From Streptosporangiaceae bacterium (GTDB lineage Bacteria > Actinomycetota > Actinomycetes > Streptosporangiales > Streptosporangiaceae), in contig JASIGD010000515.1 in assembly GCA_030045295.1 (NCBI GenBank), positions 1-5,112 on the forward strand: a stretch of DNA of 5,112 nucleotides, read 5' to 3'. This document shows positions 1 to 5,112 of the stretch, piece after piece (within the stretch, counting starts at the first letter, position 1; each line of letters opens with the position of its first letter). Below the pieces are notes generated by a model. It did not search any database and had not been told where the DNA came from. It saw nothing but the letters and a program-made list of their open reading frames with translations. The position numbers were made by a program, and so were the translations under genes.

Positions 1-232
1 CCGCGGCGCCGGTCGAGAACAGAAGCGGTGGGCGAGCTGGACTGTTCACCCTTCCAGCCGCCGCGCGGCCCGCCTCGCGCGCGATCCGTGACAGGCTCAC
101 GTGCGAGAACAACGTTGTCGCCCCGTCACCGCCGGGCCTTTGCCTGCTGAGTTGCCGCGCCGGCGGGTGGCGCTAGCCGCCGCGAGTGGGCCTGTCGGAC
201 GGGCGCTGCCATCGCGGGCGGTTCGTGCCGCG

Positions 233-248
233 CTTGACCTGAATCAAG
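233..248. promoter_or_regulatory. Palindrome CTTGA-N6-TCAAG upstream of the LuxR regulator gene, candidate operator
   Basis: The arms CTTGA (233-237) and TCAAG (244-248) form a perfect 5-6-5 inverted repeat. It ends 58 bases before the GTG start of the regulator gene and overlaps a TTGACC hexamer (234-239) that resembles a -35 element. A dimeric repressor or activator could bind here. That is inference only: no matching consensus is recognised, and arms of five bases can arise by chance. Confidence 0.3.
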
Positions 249-270
249 GCACGGTATCAGCATGTGACAG

Positions 271-276
271 TAGACT
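271..276 (+). promoter_or_regulatory. Possible -10 element (TAGACT) for the LuxR regulator gene
   Basis: TAGACT matches the actinobacterial -10 consensus TANNNT and lies 30 bases before the GTG start, so a transcript would have a short leader that still contains the purine-rich AGAGG at 291-295. No good -35 hexamer lies 16-18 bases upstream; the TTGACC at 234-239 is too far away (31 bases). Many actinobacterial promoters lack a clear -35, so this stays a weak candidate. Confidence 0.25.
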
Positions 277-306
277 TTACGGGAGAGGACAGAGGCTGAC
301 GGGGCC

Positions 307-2577
307 GTGGTGGACGTTGACGTAGGCCAGCGGGCGGGGCAGGTATACCGTGGCAGCGGTCTGGCGCCCGACCTTGTCCAGTCGAAGCTGCGCCGTCCCG
401 TGATACGGCCCGGGACCCTGCGCAGGTCGCCGCTGATCGAAAGGCTGGCCCGGGACAGCTCCCGTCCGATCGTTTCGGTGGCCGCGCCGGCTGGTTACGG
501 GAAGACGACCCTGCTGTCGCAGTGGGCCGAGCGCAACGGCGAGGCCTTCGCCTGGGTGTCGGTCGACGACAAGGACAACGACCCGAAGGTCCTGCTCACC
601 TACATCACCGCGGCGCTCGATGCCGTCGAGCCGGTGGGCGGGCGGGTCTTCGACGCGCTGGCCTCCCCGGTCAGCTCGGTACCTGGCTCGGTCGTGCCGC
701 GGCTGGGCGCCGCCTTCTCCTCGATGACCGCGCCGGTTGCCCTGATCCTGGATGACGTGCACGTCCTGCGCAATTCCGAGTGCCGGGCCGCGCTGTCGGT
801 GCTGGCCGAGCACGTGCCGGACCGTTCCCGGCTGGTGCTGGCCGGGCGGGATCAGCCGCCTGTGCGGGTCGCGCGGCTGCGCGCCGAGGGCAAGATCTTG
901 GAGATCGGACCGGCTGACCTGTCGTTTACGCGGGGGGAAGCGGCCTGGCTGCTGCGCGCGGCTGAGGTGACGCTGGGCGAGGAGGACCTGGCCGAGCTGC
1001 ACAGCCGGACCGAGGGGTGGCCGGCCGGGCTGTACCTGGCGGCGCTGGCCATCAGGGCAGGCGGCTCGTTCGGCAGCACGGCGTCCTTCGAAGGCGGCGA
1101 CGTGTTCGTGAGCGAGTACGTCGAGTCGGAGTTCCTGGCCCGGATCTCGCGGGCGCAGCGCAGGTTCCTGACCCGGACCGCGGTGCTGGAGCGGATGTCC
1201 GGGCCGCTGTGCGAGGCAGTGCTGGAGCGACCCGGCTCCGGCGCGGTCCTGGCCGGGCTGGCCCGGTCGAACCTGCTGCTGGTGCCGCTGGACCGCCGGG
1301 GGCAGTGGTACCGCTACCACCACCTGTTCCGGGACATGCTGCTGGCCGAGCTGGAGCGCCGGGAGCCCGATCTGATCCCGGTGCTGCGGCGCCGCGCGGC
1401 CGGCTGGTACCTGCGGAACGGCGTGCCGCAGGAGGCGCTGGAGTACTCCATCGCGGCCGGGGACGTGGAGATGGCCGCCCGCCTGGTGGAAGAGCTCATG
1501 GTGCCCGCCTACCGTCAGGGCCGGGTGAGCACGCTTCAGCGGTGGTTCGGCTGGCTCGAGGAACGGGGCGGGATCGCGGGACGCCCGATGGCCGCGGCGT
1601 GGGCCTCCGTCCTCGCCGCGCGGACAGGACGGCCGGCCGAGGCCGAGCGGTGGGCCGATGCGGTCGATCGCTGGCAGTACGAGAACGCGGCCCGGCCCGG
1701 TGACCCGGCCGCCGCGGCGTGGGCCGCCGTGCTTCGTGCCCTGCTGTGCCGCCAGGGGGTCCAGCAGATGCGCGCCGACGCCGACGAGGCAGCGCGCCTG
1801 TTCGCCATCGCGGGCACCGTGGCACCGGCGGTCCCGCTCTTTCAGGGGATCGCGCAGGTCCTTTCCGGTGACCGTGACGGCGGCGACGCCTGCTTCTGCG
1901 AAGCCATCGGCACCGGGGACCGCGGCGCACCCGACGTCCTCGCGGCGGCGCTGTGCGAACGGTCGCTGCTGGCGATGGCCCGCGACGACTGGGGCCGGGC
2001 CGAGGACCTGGCCGGGCAGGCACGCGCCGTGCTGCGCGAGGCCCGGATCGAGGACAGCTACATCACGCCGCTGGTCTGCGCCGCGCAAGCCCGCGTCGCC
2101 TGGCACCGTGGAGACAGCGCGGCGGCCCGGCAGCAGCTAGCCGGCGCGCAGCGGCTGCGGCCCGTGCTGACCTACGCGATCCCGCACCTGGCCGTCCAGG
2201 CCCGGATCGAGCTCGCCCGCGTCCACCTCGCGCTGGCCGACATGGCGGGGGCCAGGACGCTGATACGGGAGGTCGATGAGATGCTCGACCGCCGGCCCGA
2301 CCTGGGCACCTTGACCGGCGAGGCGCAGGCGCTTCGAGCCCAGCTGTCCGCCATCCGCGGCCCGGGCGCTCCCGGAGCCTCATCACTGACCGCCGCCGAG
2401 CTGCGCATGCTGCCTCTGCTCGCCACCCACCTGACGTTCCACGAGATCGCCGCCGGGTTGTTCTTGTCGACGCACACGGTCAAGTCGCAGGCCAAGTCGC
2501 TGTACCGGAAGCTGGGGGCCAACTCGCGCAGCCAGGCGGTCGCCCGGTCCCGGGAGCTGGCACTCCTGGACGGGTAA
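307..2577 (+). CDS. MalT/LAL-type LuxR family ATP-dependent transcriptional regulator
   Basis: This is a 756-residue signal-responsive transcription factor of the MalT-like (LAL) group, proteins that use bound ATP and an inducer to switch on promoters. Order of parts: a short lead, then the typical SKLRRPVIRPGTLRR entry (26-40); Walker A APAGYGKTT (60-68, Lys66); Walker B LILDDVH (146-152, Asp149 and Asp150); the family motifs TEGWPAGLYLAALA (235-248) and YRYHHLFRDML (335-345); an alanine-rich helical, TPR-like sensor region (about 365-685); and a LuxR helix-turn-helix (about 693-752) with recognition helix STHTVKSQAKSLYRKLG (721-737). All key nucleotide-binding residues are present. It is shorter than E. 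coli MalT (901 residues), mainly in the sensor region. The GTG at 307 is chosen because AGAGG (291-295) lies 11 bases upstream; the GTG at 310 is equally possible. It converges with the next gene. Family is sure; inducer and target genes are unknown. Confidence 0.95.
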   Translation: MVDVDVGQRAGQVYRGSGLAPDLVQSKLRRPVIRPGTLRRSPLIERLARDSSRPIVSVAAPAGYGKTTLLSQWAERNGEAFAWVSVDDKDNDPKVLLTYITAALDAVEPVGGRVFDALASPVSSVPGSVVPRLGAAFSSMTAPVALILDDVHVLRNSECRAALSVLAEHVPDRSRLVLAGRDQPPVRVARLRAEGKILEIGPADLSFTRGEAAWLLRAAEVTLGEEDLAELHSRTEGWPAGLYLAALAIRAGGSFGSTASFEGGDVFVSEYVESEFLARISRAQRRFLTRTAVLERMSGPLCEAVLERPGSGAVLAGLARSNLLLVPLDRRGQWYRYHHLFRDMLLAELERREPDLIPVLRRRAAGWYLRNGVPQEALEYSIAAGDVEMAARLVEELMVPAYRQGRVSTLQRWFGWLEERGGIAGRPMAAAWASVLAARTGRPAEAERWADAVDRWQYENAARPGDPAAAAWAAVLRALLCRQGVQQMRADADEAARLFAIAGTVAPAVPLFQGIAQVLSGDRDGGDACFCEAIGTGDRGAPDVLAAALCERSLLAMARDDWGRAEDLAGQARAVLREARIEDSYITPLVCAAQARVAWHRGDSAAARQQLAGAQRLRPVLTYAIPHLAVQARIELARVHLALADMAGARTLIREVDEMLDRRPDLGTLTGEAQALRAQLSAIRGPGAPGASSLTAAELRMLPLLATHLTFHEIAAGLFLSTHTVKSQAKSLYRKLGANSRSQAVARSRELALLDG

Positions 2578-2886
2578 ATCGCCAGCCGGATCTCCGTGAG
2601 CTGCGACAGCGGCCGACCGCCCTGCGCCGCCGATCTCCGACCGGCCGCCGTCGGGCCCGTCCACTGTCAGCACCACAGCGGTGATTCTTCACGGAGAAGT
2701 CAAGGATGGCCGGGGCGATGCCCTCCGCTTCAGTAGCTGCACCGTGCGGTACTCGATCGGCCCGGCTTTCGGGCTCTGGCACAGGTCAGTCAGCGGCTTC
2801 CGCTCGAACACCGACGCTGCGGGACATGCCGAGACGGGGGAGACGTACGTCGTGGCGCTCATAATCCAGCGACGGCAGGTCACGAC
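2578..2886. other. Gene-free gap between convergent genes
   Basis: Short open frames exist on both strands, the longest inside the gap being 2681-2902 (+) and 2689-2883 (-). None has a convincing ribosome binding site, a recognisable domain or typical third-position GC. Only weak hairpins follow the regulator stop, such as CCGAC (2637-2641) with GTCGG (2650-2654), so no terminator for that gene is called. The octamer GATCTCCG occurs twice (near 2588 and 2632) without obvious meaning. Confidence 0.5.
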
Positions 2887-2912
2887 CCGGACCGACGATT
2901 AGTCGGTGCCGG
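2887..2912 (-). terminator. Hairpin terminator candidate for the SnoaL-like gene
   Basis: Starting 10 bases beyond the stop codon of the minus-strand gene, CCGGACCGAC (2887-2896) pairs with 2902-2912 to give ten base pairs with one bulged base (2908) and a five-base loop. No T-run follows on the minus strand, so it is not a classical intrinsic terminator. U-tract-less hairpins are often reported downstream of actinobacterial genes. Its position between two convergent genes fits transcript ending or 3' protection. Confidence 0.5.
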
Positions 2913-2922
2913 TACAGGACCG

Positions 2923-3309
2923 TCAAAATTGAGCCGCCGCAAGTGCCTCGCTGCGGTCGAGGTAGGCCTTCCAGTGGATGACGGTACCGTCTCGCAGGGT
3001 GAAGACATGGAATACCTGGCCGACAGTCTCGAAGTCTCCCGGCGTCCCGTTGAGCCCAGGCCCGTGCATCCCGACGACAACAGCATCACCGCGCGCTTGC
3101 AGTTCCACGGCGTCGAACGCCAGGCGGCGATGGGTGAAGAAGCCGCCGATCACACCCATCGCCTCGTCACGCCCATCGCAGCGCTGGTCCGGGCGGACGC
3201 CTTCCCACACAACGTTCTGATCGAGCAACCTCGCCAAGGGCTCGCTATCTTGGTTGCGCACGACGTCAGCCAGCGCGCCGAGCATGATCGCCATGTTGCT
3301 CGTGGTCAC
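2923..3309 (-). CDS. SnoaL-like / NTF2-like fold small protein
   Basis: This 128-residue protein has the size and pattern of the SnoaL-like branch of the NTF2 superfamily, cone-shaped alpha+beta barrels that bind small hydrophobic ligands; some are cyclases or isomerases and many are uncharacterised. An N-terminal helical part (about 6-30) leads to VVWEGVRPDQRCDGRDEAM (33-51), the family-typical stretch in which Trp35, Glu36 and the GRDE turn stand out. Strands then follow at about 65-82, and the last hairpin is VGQVFHVFTLRDGTVIHW (96-113) with LDRSEALAA at the end. No signal peptide or membrane segment is seen. The GTG at 3309 is chosen because AGGAGG lies five bases upstream. It converges with the LuxR-type regulator gene and diverges from the small repeat protein gene. 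The fold is fairly certain; the ligand and any catalytic role are not. Confidence 0.88.
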   Translation of the reverse strand: MTTSNMAIMLGALADVVRNQDSEPLARLLDQNVVWEGVRPDQRCDGRDEAMGVIGGFFTHRRLAFDAVELQARGDAVVVGMHGPGLNGTPGDFETVGQVFHVFTLRDGTVIHWKAYLDRSEALAAAQF

Positions 3310-3314
3310 GGCAG

Positions 3315-3320
3315 CCTCCT
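3315..3320 (-). promoter_or_regulatory. Shine-Dalgarno AGGAGG that fixes the start of the SnoaL-like gene
   Basis: On the minus strand AGGAGG is followed by the five bases CTGCC and then GTG. It decides against both the longer frame opening at 3393 and the internal ATG five codons downstream. Confidence 0.85.
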
Positions 3321-3388
3321 GTTGAGGTAGAAATCCAGTCTTCAGCCATAGCGCTGACGCAGCTGAGAAAGGACGCCGACCATTGGGG

Positions 3389-3394
3389 ATCATA
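3389..3394 (-). promoter_or_regulatory. Possible -10 element (TATGAT) for the SnoaL-like gene
   Basis: Read on the minus strand, TATGAT differs from TATAAT at one position and would place the transcript start near 3382, giving a leader of about 70 bases before the GTG start. No TTGACA-like -35 is visible at the expected distance. The ATG of the longest possible reading frame lies inside this hexamer, a further reason to prefer the downstream GTG. Confidence 0.4.
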
Positions 3395-3756
3395 CGCCAG
3401 CGGCCTCAGCGGTGCGGCACGCCGACCCGCTTGGTCAGGCCCGCCTGCAAAGCCTGATATCCTTTGTGCTACGCGATGAGGCTCGCGTTATTCCAGTCCG
3501 ACACGGTGGGCGCGGATGATGGCCTCTGTCTCAGATGTCGAGATGAGAGGTCCGTGTGTAGGTGTTGCCTGCCGGTTCAGGTGTCTGGCGTGCTGATTAT
3601 TCACGCCGCCGGTCATTCCCGCGCGCATCGCGAATTAGGCGGAGCCTATGCTGCCGCCGAAATCGGCCGTCGCGGTCCCTGCCTGGCGGCACAGCATGTG
3701 ACGAACCGCGGTTTCTTCGTGCAGTCCGCGGGGTCTCGGCATTTGGGGTTTTCCGG
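3395..3756. other. Divergent intergenic region without a credible gene
   Basis: Open frames run through this stretch on the plus strand (3464-3790, and the frame of the repeat protein from 3562), but their translations show no domain, no low-complexity design and no suitable ribosome binding site. It presumably holds the promoter of the repeat-protein gene. Weak candidates are TTGGTC (3431-3436) with TGATAT (3455-3460) at 18-base spacing, and a TATGCT hexamer (3647-3652) lacking a -35. An inverted repeat GGCGTG (3587-3592) and CACGCC (3602-3607) with a nine-base AT-rich centre could be an operator. None of these is strong. Confidence 0.35.
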
Positions 3757-3785
3757 TGGTTGCCGGCTTTTCCGGTCAGCAACCA
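3749..3785 (+). promoter_or_regulatory. Leader element: nine-base direct repeat plus hairpin before the repeat-protein gene
   Basis: TTTTCCGGT occurs at 3749-3757 and again at 3768-3776, a period of 19 bases or nearly two helical turns. Overlapping the second copy, TGGTTG-CCGG (3757-3766) can pair with CCGG (3772-3775) and CAACCA (3780-3785), forming a ten-base-pair stem with a five-base loop and a four-base bulge. The element ends 13 bases before the ribosome binding site. It could be a regulator-binding repeat or an RNA leader structure affecting translation; the sequence cannot distinguish these. Confidence 0.35.
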
Positions 3786-3798
3786 GTTGATCGATCCC

Positions 3799-3805
3799 AA
3801 AGGAG
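3799..3805 (+). promoter_or_regulatory. Shine-Dalgarno AAAGGAG that fixes the start of the small repeat protein
   Basis: AAAGGAG is eight bases upstream of the ATG at 3814 and only two bases from the in-frame ATG at 3808. Normal spacing favours 3814, which also places the first repeat directly after Met-Asp. Confidence 0.75.
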
Positions 3806-3813
3806 ACATGCAG

Positions 3814-4005
3814 ATGGATCGCTATGTTGGAGGATGCCTCGGTTGGATCGCGCCTCGCGATCCTGGCAGCCGGTTCGTCGGCGGCCAGGTCGGCTGGGCC
3901 GCTCCGGTGCATTCCCGTTTCGTCGGGGGACTGGTCGGCTTTATCTCGGCCACCGTCACGCCGACGAGCAGGTACGTCGGCGGGATGGCCGGTTACGTAA
4001 GCTGA
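3814..4005 (+). CDS. Small four-repeat protein with R-[YF]-V-G-G-x-x-G-[WFY] motifs, function unknown
   Basis: I cannot assign this 63-residue protein to a characterised family. It is almost entirely four copies of one motif: RYVGGCLGW (3-11), RFVGGQVGW (20-28), RFVGGLVGF (35-43) and RYVGGMAGY (53-61). Linkers of 8, 6 and 9 residues join them; each linker ends in Ser and contains a Pro. Arg, Val, both glycines of GG, the later Gly and the aromatic ends are invariant or conservatively replaced. The VGGLVGF and VGGMAGYVS stretches resemble the VGGLVG core of GLUG repeats in bacterial adhesins, but the spacing here is shorter. There is no signal peptide, no long membrane segment and one Cys (8); net charge is positive. 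Arg, Val and Gly codons differ between copies, so the repeats are conserved as protein rather than as recent DNA copies. It has its own ribosome binding site and a strong terminator 65 bases downstream, so it is probably monocistronic. A beta-rich or self-assembling peptide, or a multi-core peptide precursor, are speculative roles. Confidence 0.8.
   Translation: MDRYVGGCLGWIAPRDPGSRFVGGQVGWAAPVHSRFVGGLVGFISATVTPTSRYVGGMAGYVS
3820..3996 (+). repeat. Four in-frame, DNA-diverged coding repeats of nine codons
   Basis: Units lie at 3820-3846, 3871-3897, 3916-3942 and 3970-3996, at periods of 51, 45 and 54 bases. The four arginine codons are CGC, CGG, CGT and AGG, and the glycine codons vary freely, while the encoded pattern R-[YF]-V-G-G-x-[VLA]-G-[WFY] holds. 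The irregular period and synonymous drift suggest old duplication followed by selection on the peptide. Confidence 0.85.
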
Positions 4006-4070
4006 GTCGGCCGCGCCGACCACGCGAGAGTGTTGAGGGCTGGGTCATCCCCGTTCCTCGAACTCACCGA

Positions 4071-4127
4071 GGCGCGACATCCTGCGACTGCGATGCAGCC
4101 GCAGGATGTCGCGCCCCCTTTATCTTT
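4071..4127 (+). terminator. Strong intrinsic terminator after the small repeat protein gene
   Basis: GGCGCGACATCCTGCG (4071-4086) is a perfect 16-base inverted repeat of 4100-4115. After a single A/C mismatch the stem continues with CTGC (4088-4091) and GCAG (4095-4098), closed by a GAT loop, about 20 base pairs in all. The T-rich stretch CCCTTTATCTTT follows (4116-4127) on the plus strand, and no T-run exists on the other side, so it acts in the plus direction. It lies 65 bases past the stop codon and separates this gene from the next one downstream. Confidence 0.88.
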
Positions 4128-4633
4128 CCCGCAGGCGATGTGGGCCGGGACTCTGACTGCCGGGAGCCGTAGTCGGTCTTTCGTGCCATTAGCGGGCCTG
4201 TGACCGGCGGGTTGCAGCGCCCGGGCGCGGCGCTGTCATCGTCGCCCTGGCTTCCCTCGGATCAAGACGGTCCCGCGACGCGGCGCCGCTGGCCGGCGTC
4301 AGCGCGCGGGCTAGGGCCTTGGGCCCGCGCTGCGCACGCCGGGCCGCAGCCGCGAGACGCGCCAGATCAGCACAGCTCATTCGTCACACAGACTGGGTAG
4401 CGCTCGGGTGCCTTCCTACGCTCGTCGCGGTCACCCGCCGTGTCGGTGTCATGCCTGGGCACGTCGCTATGGTCACGCTCCAGGGTGCCGTCAGGACGAG
4501 AGTCCTTCCTGCATCTCCGGCCCGCCGCACGGGCCACAGCCATCGACCAGGCAGCCTCTTGCGGTGGTCGGCGCCAGCCCGGTAACTTCCTGGTCAAGTC
4601 GTCGCACCCGCAGTTAGGCGCGACCAGACGAAT
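4128..4633. other. Long gap without a recognisable gene
   Basis: About 500 bases contain only short frames on both strands (for example 4200-4400 and 4319-4585 on plus, 4189-4380 and 4367-4705 on minus). Their translations are rich in Arg, Pro, Ala and Ser, show no domain and lack ribosome binding sites. Two GC-rich hairpins are visible: CAGCGCC (4215-4221) with GGCGCTG (4229-4235), and GCGCGGGC (4304-4311) with GCCCGCGC (4323-4330). Neither is followed by T residues. A non-coding RNA or decayed gene cannot be excluded. Confidence 0.45.
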
Positions 4634-4644
4634 GGGGAGGGATA

Positions 4645-4917
4645 GTGGCAACGCTTTTTGTCTTCCACGAGGTCGATGACGTGGAGCACTGGCTTCGCTC
4701 ACCAAAGCGGGAAGAGATCTTTGGCCCTATGGGCATCACGGGCCGGCTTTTCACCGACCCTGAAAAGACCAACCGGGTGGGCCTGGTCGTGGAAGTCCCG
4801 GACATGAAGGCCTTCCAGCAGGTCATGCAGTCTGACGAGGCGGCCGAGGCCATGCGATTCGATGGGGTCCGGCCCGACACGATGGTGTTCCTTGAGGAGG
4901 CATCAGGGCACCTGTAG
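4645..4917 (+). CDS. Small alpha/beta protein, ferredoxin-like (ABM/Dabb-like) fold suspected, function unknown
   Basis: The 90-residue product reads as beta-alpha-beta-beta-alpha-beta: ATLFVFHEV (2-10), a helix with VEHWLRSPKREEIF (13-26), ITGRLFTD (31-38), NRVGLVVEVPD (43-53), a helix MKAFQQVMQSDEAAEAMRFDG (54-74) and PDTMVFLEE (77-85). This order and size suit the dimeric alpha+beta barrel group that includes antibiotic-biosynthesis monooxygenase-like and stress-responsive Dabb proteins. No catalytic motif confirms an enzyme role, and there is no signal peptide or membrane segment. The GTG start at 4645 is preceded by GGGGAGG (4634-4640) at four-base spacing, and no plausible alternative start exists nearby. 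The gene stands alone, cut off from the repeat-protein gene by a terminator and a long gap. A real cytosolic protein is likely; the fold is inferred from pattern only. Confidence 0.85.
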   Translation: MATLFVFHEVDDVEHWLRSPKREEIFGPMGITGRLFTDPEKTNRVGLVVEVPDMKAFQQVMQSDEAAEAMRFDGVRPDTMVFLEEASGHL

Positions 4918-5112
4918 TTCACGCTCCAGAGGACGACGCGGCTGGCCTGAGACACTTGTGCTCTTGTCGCAGATCAATGACAGGGCGCAAAGTCTTGGCT
5001 GGTCGCAGGTCCGGGGATGGCCCGCTGAGCATACGTGTCCGCCCCTCCAGCATCAAGCGCGACTGTGACCACAGGGCAACCAGCACAGACGAAAAAGTGC
5101 CGGTCAACCTAC

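Noticed and set aside
277..2106. A 609-residue open frame antisense to the regulator gene
   Set aside because: Long antisense frames are common opposite GC-rich genes. The translation is dominated by Arg, Gly, Pro, His and Gln, has no domain, and the sense strand encodes an unmistakable MalT-like protein.
2681..2902. A 73-residue plus-strand frame in the convergent gap
   Set aside because: No recognisable domain, no convincing ribosome binding site, and it runs across the hairpin that ends the minus-strand gene.
3310..3393. N-terminal extension of the SnoaL-like protein from an ATG at 3393
   Set aside because: The ATG lies inside a -10-like hexamer, and AGGAGG stands at ideal distance before the GTG at 3309.
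3562..3813. N-terminal extension of the small repeat protein to 147 residues from a GTG at 3562
   Set aside because: The added stretch shows no repeat or domain. A well-placed Shine-Dalgarno sits directly before the ATG at 3814.
3820..3996. Regularly spaced repeats considered as a CRISPR or iteron array
   Set aside because: The units differ in DNA sequence and spacing and are conserved only as encoded peptide.
4590..4627. Inverted repeat CTGGTC and GACCAG upstream of the last gene, with a weak TGGTCA/TAGGCG promoter pair
   Set aside because: Six-base arms with a 26-base spacing and a poor -10 match are expected by chance in GC-rich DNA.
4367..4705. A 112-residue minus-strand frame overlapping the start of the last gene
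   Set aside because: Charged, low-complexity translation with no domain. It overlaps a well-supported gene and its ribosome binding site on the other strand.
4949..4963. Possible terminator hairpin after the last gene
   Set aside because: The stem is short and bulged and would need a two-base loop, with no proper T-run.
5063..5074. Imperfect palindrome CTGTG-AC-CACAG
   Set aside because: Short, and there is no gene start within reach to give it a role.
4919..5107. A 62-residue minus-strand frame converging on the last gene and open to the window edge
   Set aside because: Could be the end of a gene outside the window, but the translation is unrecognisable and third-position GC is not typical. 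Not supportable from this sequence.

Overview
This looks like a chromosomal piece of a high-GC actinobacterium. The base composition is GC-rich, third codon positions are mostly G or C, two or three genes start with GTG, and the largest gene is a MalT-type LuxR regulator of a kind common in Streptomyces and its relatives. The species cannot be named from the sequence.

Layout. Positions 1-306 hold no gene but include a CTTGA-N6-TCAAG palindrome and a -10-like hexamer just upstream of the first gene. Positions 307-2577 (+) encode a 756-residue ATP-binding regulator with a C-terminal LuxR helix-turn-helix. A 345-base gene-free gap follows and carries a hairpin that probably ends the next, convergent gene. 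Positions 2923-3309 (-) encode a 128-residue SnoaL/NTF2-like protein with a textbook Shine-Dalgarno sequence. A 504-base divergent gap (3310-3813) has a promoter-like element for the minus-strand gene and a direct repeat plus hairpin in front of the plus-strand gene. Positions 3814-4005 (+) encode a 63-residue protein built from four copies of R-[YF]-V-G-G-x-x-G-[WFY], followed by a very strong intrinsic terminator (4071-4127). About 500 bases with no credible gene come next. Positions 4645-4917 (+) then encode a 90-residue small alpha/beta protein, and the last 195 bases hold nothing recognisable.

How the genes relate. No operon is visible: the first two genes converge, the second and third diverge, and the third and fourth are split by a terminator and a long gap. 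The regulator may act on something nearby, but the sequence does not show its target. The SnoaL-like and small alpha/beta proteins belong to, or resemble, compact folds often found near secondary-metabolism genes, but no biosynthetic enzyme is in the window.

The item most likely to be undescribed is the four-repeat mini-protein. It has its own ribosome binding site and terminator. Its repeats are conserved at the protein level while their codons differ, which argues that the peptide motif is under selection.
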